Assembly (NCBI GenBank): GCA_934717185.1
Contig: CAKUYQ010000009.1
Coordinates: forward strand, 1 to 64,000
Source: an uncultured Bacteroidales bacterium
Lineage (GTDB): Bacteria > Bacteroidota > Bacteroidia > Bacteroidales > UBA932
DNA: 64,000 nucleotides
Direction: 5' to 3'
Of this stretch, positions 62,264-64,000 are shown in pieces; the stretch's first letter is position 1; the number at the start of each line of letters is the position of its first letter. The notes under the pieces are model-generated. The model had not been told where the DNA came from, searched no databases, and was given only the letters and a program-made list of their open reading frames with translations. Position numbers and translations under genes: made by a program.

Positions 62264-63025
62264 ATGGATATAAAAGATATAATTAAACCAGAAAACGTAG
62301 TCTACTCCAAGACTCCTATCCTTACAGACAACATTCTGCACTACTGTCCGGGCTGTACCCATGGTGTAGTTCACAAGATCATAGCAGAGGTTATAGATGA
62401 AATGGGCATTCAGGACAAGACAATAGGTATCTCTCCTGTAGGTTGTTCTGTTTTCGCATACAACTATTTGAACATAGACTGGGAGCAGGCGGCTCACGGA
62501 AGAGCTCCTGCATTGGCAACAGCAACAAAAAGGCTTAACCCTGACAGATATGTGTTTACCTATCAAGGCGACGGTGACCTTGCTTCAATAGGTGCTGCAG
62601 AGGTTATCCACGCCTGCAACAGAGGTGAGAACATAGTTATTGTCTTCATTAACAATGCCATCTACGGTATGACCGGTGGCCAGATGGCTCCTACCACACT
62701 ACTTGGACAGGTTACTGCTACCACTCCATACGGAAGAAGAGCAGACCTTAACGGTTATCCGTTAAAGATTACAGAACTTCTTGCTCAGTTGGAGGGAACA
62801 TGCTATGTTACCAGACAGTCTGCACAGACCCCCGGTGCTGTAAGAAAGACCAAAAAGGCTATAAGAAAAGCATTTGAGAACTCTATGATGAATAAGGGTA
62901 CCTCTTTTGTAGAGGTTGTGGGAACCTGTAATTCAGGTTGGAAAATGTCTCCTGTAAAAGCCAACAAATGGATGGAGGAGAACATGTTCCCATTCTATCC
63001 TCTTGGAGATCTTAAAGACAGGTAA
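62264..63025 (+). CDS. 2-oxoacid:ferredoxin oxidoreductase beta (TPP-binding) subunit
   Basis: The 253-residue protein begins with LHYCPGCTHGVVHKIIAEVI, the metal-cluster or Cys pair region, and carries the thiamine-diphosphate motif TYQGDGDLASIGAAEVIHAC with VFINNAIYGMTGGQMAPTT (GDG...NN). It ends with the GTSFVEVVGTCNSGWKMSP segment. It forms the active centre with the alpha subunit. It starts 19 bases after alpha and is followed by the gamma subunit after 27. Confidence 0.94.
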   Translation: MDIKDIIKPENVVYSKTPILTDNILHYCPGCTHGVVHKIIAEVIDEMGIQDKTIGISPVGCSVFAYNYLNIDWEQAAHGRAPALATATKRLNPDRYVFTYQGDGDLASIGAAEVIHACNRGENIVIVFINNAIYGMTGGQMAPTTLLGQVTATTPYGRRADLNGYPLKITELLAQLEGTCYVTRQSAQTPGAVRKTKKAIRKAFENSMMNKGTSFVEVVGTCNSGWKMSPVKANKWMEENMFPFYPLGDLKDR

Positions 63026-63052
63026 TATATTGAAAATTATAAAAAGTTAAAT

Positions 63053-63604
63053 ATGAAAGAAGAGATAATCATAGCCGGATTTGGCGGACAGGGAGTCCTT
63101 TCTATGGGAAAGATTCTTGCTTATTCCGGAATTATGCAGGATAAAGAGGTAACCTGGATGCCTTCGTACGGTCCCGAGATGCGTGGAGGTACTGCCAATG
63201 TAACAGTAATCATAAGCGACAACAAGATCAGCTCACCTATCCTAAGCAAATTTGATATAGCTGTTATATTAAACCAGCAGTCTATGGACAAATTTGAGAG
63301 CATGGTTAAACCGGGCGGACTTTTGCTTTACGATCCAAACGGAATAACCCACCACCCTACCAGAAAAGATATAAACATCTGCTCAATAGAGGCAGCGGAG
63401 GAGAGCGCCTTAATGGGTAACACAAAGGCATTCAACATGGTAGTACTTGGAGCGCTTTTAAAGAAAAAACCTATTGTAACCATGGACAGTGTCATAAAAG
63501 GTTTAAAGAAATCTCTGCCTGCAAGACACCACAGCCTTATTCCAATGAACGAGGAGGCAATTAAGGTTGGTATGGAGAAGGTTAAGGATATTAACACGTT
63601 ATAA
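63053..63604 (+). CDS. 2-oxoacid:ferredoxin oxidoreductase gamma subunit
   Basis: The 183-residue protein starts EEIIIAGFGGQGVLSMGKIL and continues VTWMPSYGPEMRGGTANVTV, the two typical signatures of the gamma domain. MVVLGALLKKKPIVTMD is also conserved. In the family this domain binds the CoA end of the reaction. It closes the operon and is followed by a strong terminator. Its product completes the four-subunit enzyme encoded from 60931. Confidence 0.94.
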   Translation: MKEEIIIAGFGGQGVLSMGKILAYSGIMQDKEVTWMPSYGPEMRGGTANVTVIISDNKISSPILSKFDIAVILNQQSMDKFESMVKPGGLLLYDPNGITHHPTRKDINICSIEAAEESALMGNTKAFNMVVLGALLKKKPIVTMDSVIKGLKKSLPARHHSLIPMNEEAIKVGMEKVKDINTL

Positions 63605-63640
63605 TCTTCTTCCCAACAAATTTTGATAATAATTTAATAT

Positions 63641-63676
63641 GAGGGTGACCAAAAAGAAGCGGTCACCCTCTTTTGT
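63641..63676 (+). terminator. Intrinsic terminator of the oxidoreductase operon
   Basis: GAGGGTGACC at 63641-63650 pairs perfectly with GGTCACCCTC at 63661-63670, followed by TTTTGTTT. A one-mismatch 11-bp word (CTTCCCAACAA) lies 30 bases before it. Confidence 0.88.
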
Positions 63677-63700
63677 TTAAAAAAAATATTATTACCTTTG
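63672..63700 (+). promoter_or_regulatory. Promoter of the coiled-coil gene at the right edge
   Basis: TTTG at 63672-63675 overlaps the terminator T-run. After 17 bases comes TACCTTTG at 63693-63700. The start codon is at 63719, so transcription would begin only about 12 bases before it. Confidence 0.6.
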
Positions 63701-63718
63701 CGAAGATAACCGAAGCAG

Positions 63719-64000
63719 ATGAAAGATGAAGCTGAAATAGTCGTAAACAGATTAAACACTCATATAAGTGAGTTAGTCTCAAAATATGAGGAGCTTAGAT
63801 CTCAAAACGCTATTCTTAGTGAAAATCTTAGGCAGCAAGTAGGAAAAACTGAAACTTACAAGTTAAGACTTGAAAAGTTAAAAAATAGGTTTGCAGAGCT
63901 TGAGTTGAAGGAGAATGATCTAAAACTTAAACAGGAAGAGTTGCAATTCAAAGAGTCATTGGTAGCTGTTGAAGGAGGCAAGGAGGGGGCTCGAGAGGTA
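63719..64000 (+). CDS. Coiled-coil protein, ZapB-like, cut by the window end
   Basis: The first 94 codons begin MKDEAEIVVNRLNTHISELV and are almost entirely heptad-type coiled coil (SKYEELRSQNAILSENLRQQ, LKLKQEELQFKESLV). No stop occurs before the window ends. In Bacteroidales a short coiled-coil gene of this kind often stands just before zapA, so a role at the division ring is a reasonable guess. The part seen here cannot prove it. Confidence 0.6.
   Translation, partial: MKDEAEIVVNRLNTHISELVSKYEELRSQNAILSENLRQQVGKTETYKLRLEKLKNRFAELELKENDLKLKQEELQFKESLVAVEGGKEGAREV

Noticed and set aside
1..64000. CRISPR arrays, rRNA and tRNA genes
   Set aside because: No regularly spaced repeat array, no rRNA-like stretch and no convincing tRNA cloverleaf was noticed on reading both strands. 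A dedicated search was not possible.

Overview
The window comes from a Bacteroidota chromosome, most probably order Bacteroidales. The evidence is a SusC/SusD pair, Bacteroidetes-type promoters (TTTG, about 19 nt, TAnnTTTG), ATP-type PEP carboxykinase, a VOR-type ferredoxin oxidoreductase beside an ADP-forming acyl-CoA synthetase, and the near absence of purine-rich ribosome binding sites. I see no rRNA or tRNA gene and no CRISPR array. The species cannot be named from the sequence.

Backbone segments lie at about 0-12.6 kb, 19.9-32.4 kb and 53.6-64 kb. They hold a small Rhs toxin with a lipoprotein partner, a PhzF enzyme, two collapsed gene remnants, an SDR, and a SusC/SusD/M14-peptidase operon whose SusC is frameshifted. 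Next come DUF3467-etfB-etfA-acyl-CoA dehydrogenase, DUF2520-kdsC-maf, recQ, pckA and a TonB-dependent receptor. The last segment has an HExxH peptidase, a YycJ-like hydrolase, punA, an MtaD-like deaminase, ADP-forming acyl-CoA synthetase and a four-subunit 2-oxoacid:ferredoxin oxidoreductase. It ends in a coiled-coil gene cut by the window edge.

Island 1 (about 12.7-19.4 kb, AT-rich) has a TPR protein facing a tight minus-strand cluster. That cluster encodes three small proteins (one Cys-rich), a ClpX-like AAA+ ATPase with an altered Walker B, a 45-residue protein, a PP2C phosphatase, a complete KptA/Tpt1 RNA 2'-phosphotransferase and two unknown proteins. I do not recognise this combination.

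Island 2 (about 32.5-53.5 kb) starts with a graveyard of defence and mobility genes: an AAA ATPase with a deleted RloB partner, and OLD, RhuM and mobilisation remnants. Then comes an intact tyrosine DNA invertase and a 197-bp invertible segment bounded by perfect 17-bp inverted repeats. Its best promoter match now points away from the next operon. That operon encodes a vWA-like lipoprotein, a membrane protein, a tubulin/FtsZ-like GTPase, two Hsp70/actin-like proteins, a TerD protein, a membrane protein sharing a basic N-terminal tag with TerD, a small membrane protein, a lipoprotein and a P-type Ca2+ ATPase. The best candidate for an undescribed system is this phase-variable, calcium-linked envelope and cytoskeletal module.

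An 11-bp word, CTTCCCGACAA, occurs exactly 12 times in either orientation, in genes and between them. All 12 copies are outside the two islands. About 0.03 would be expected by chance, so it behaves like a genome-wide signal such as a DNA-uptake-type sequence. Two other dispersed structured repeat families are also present.
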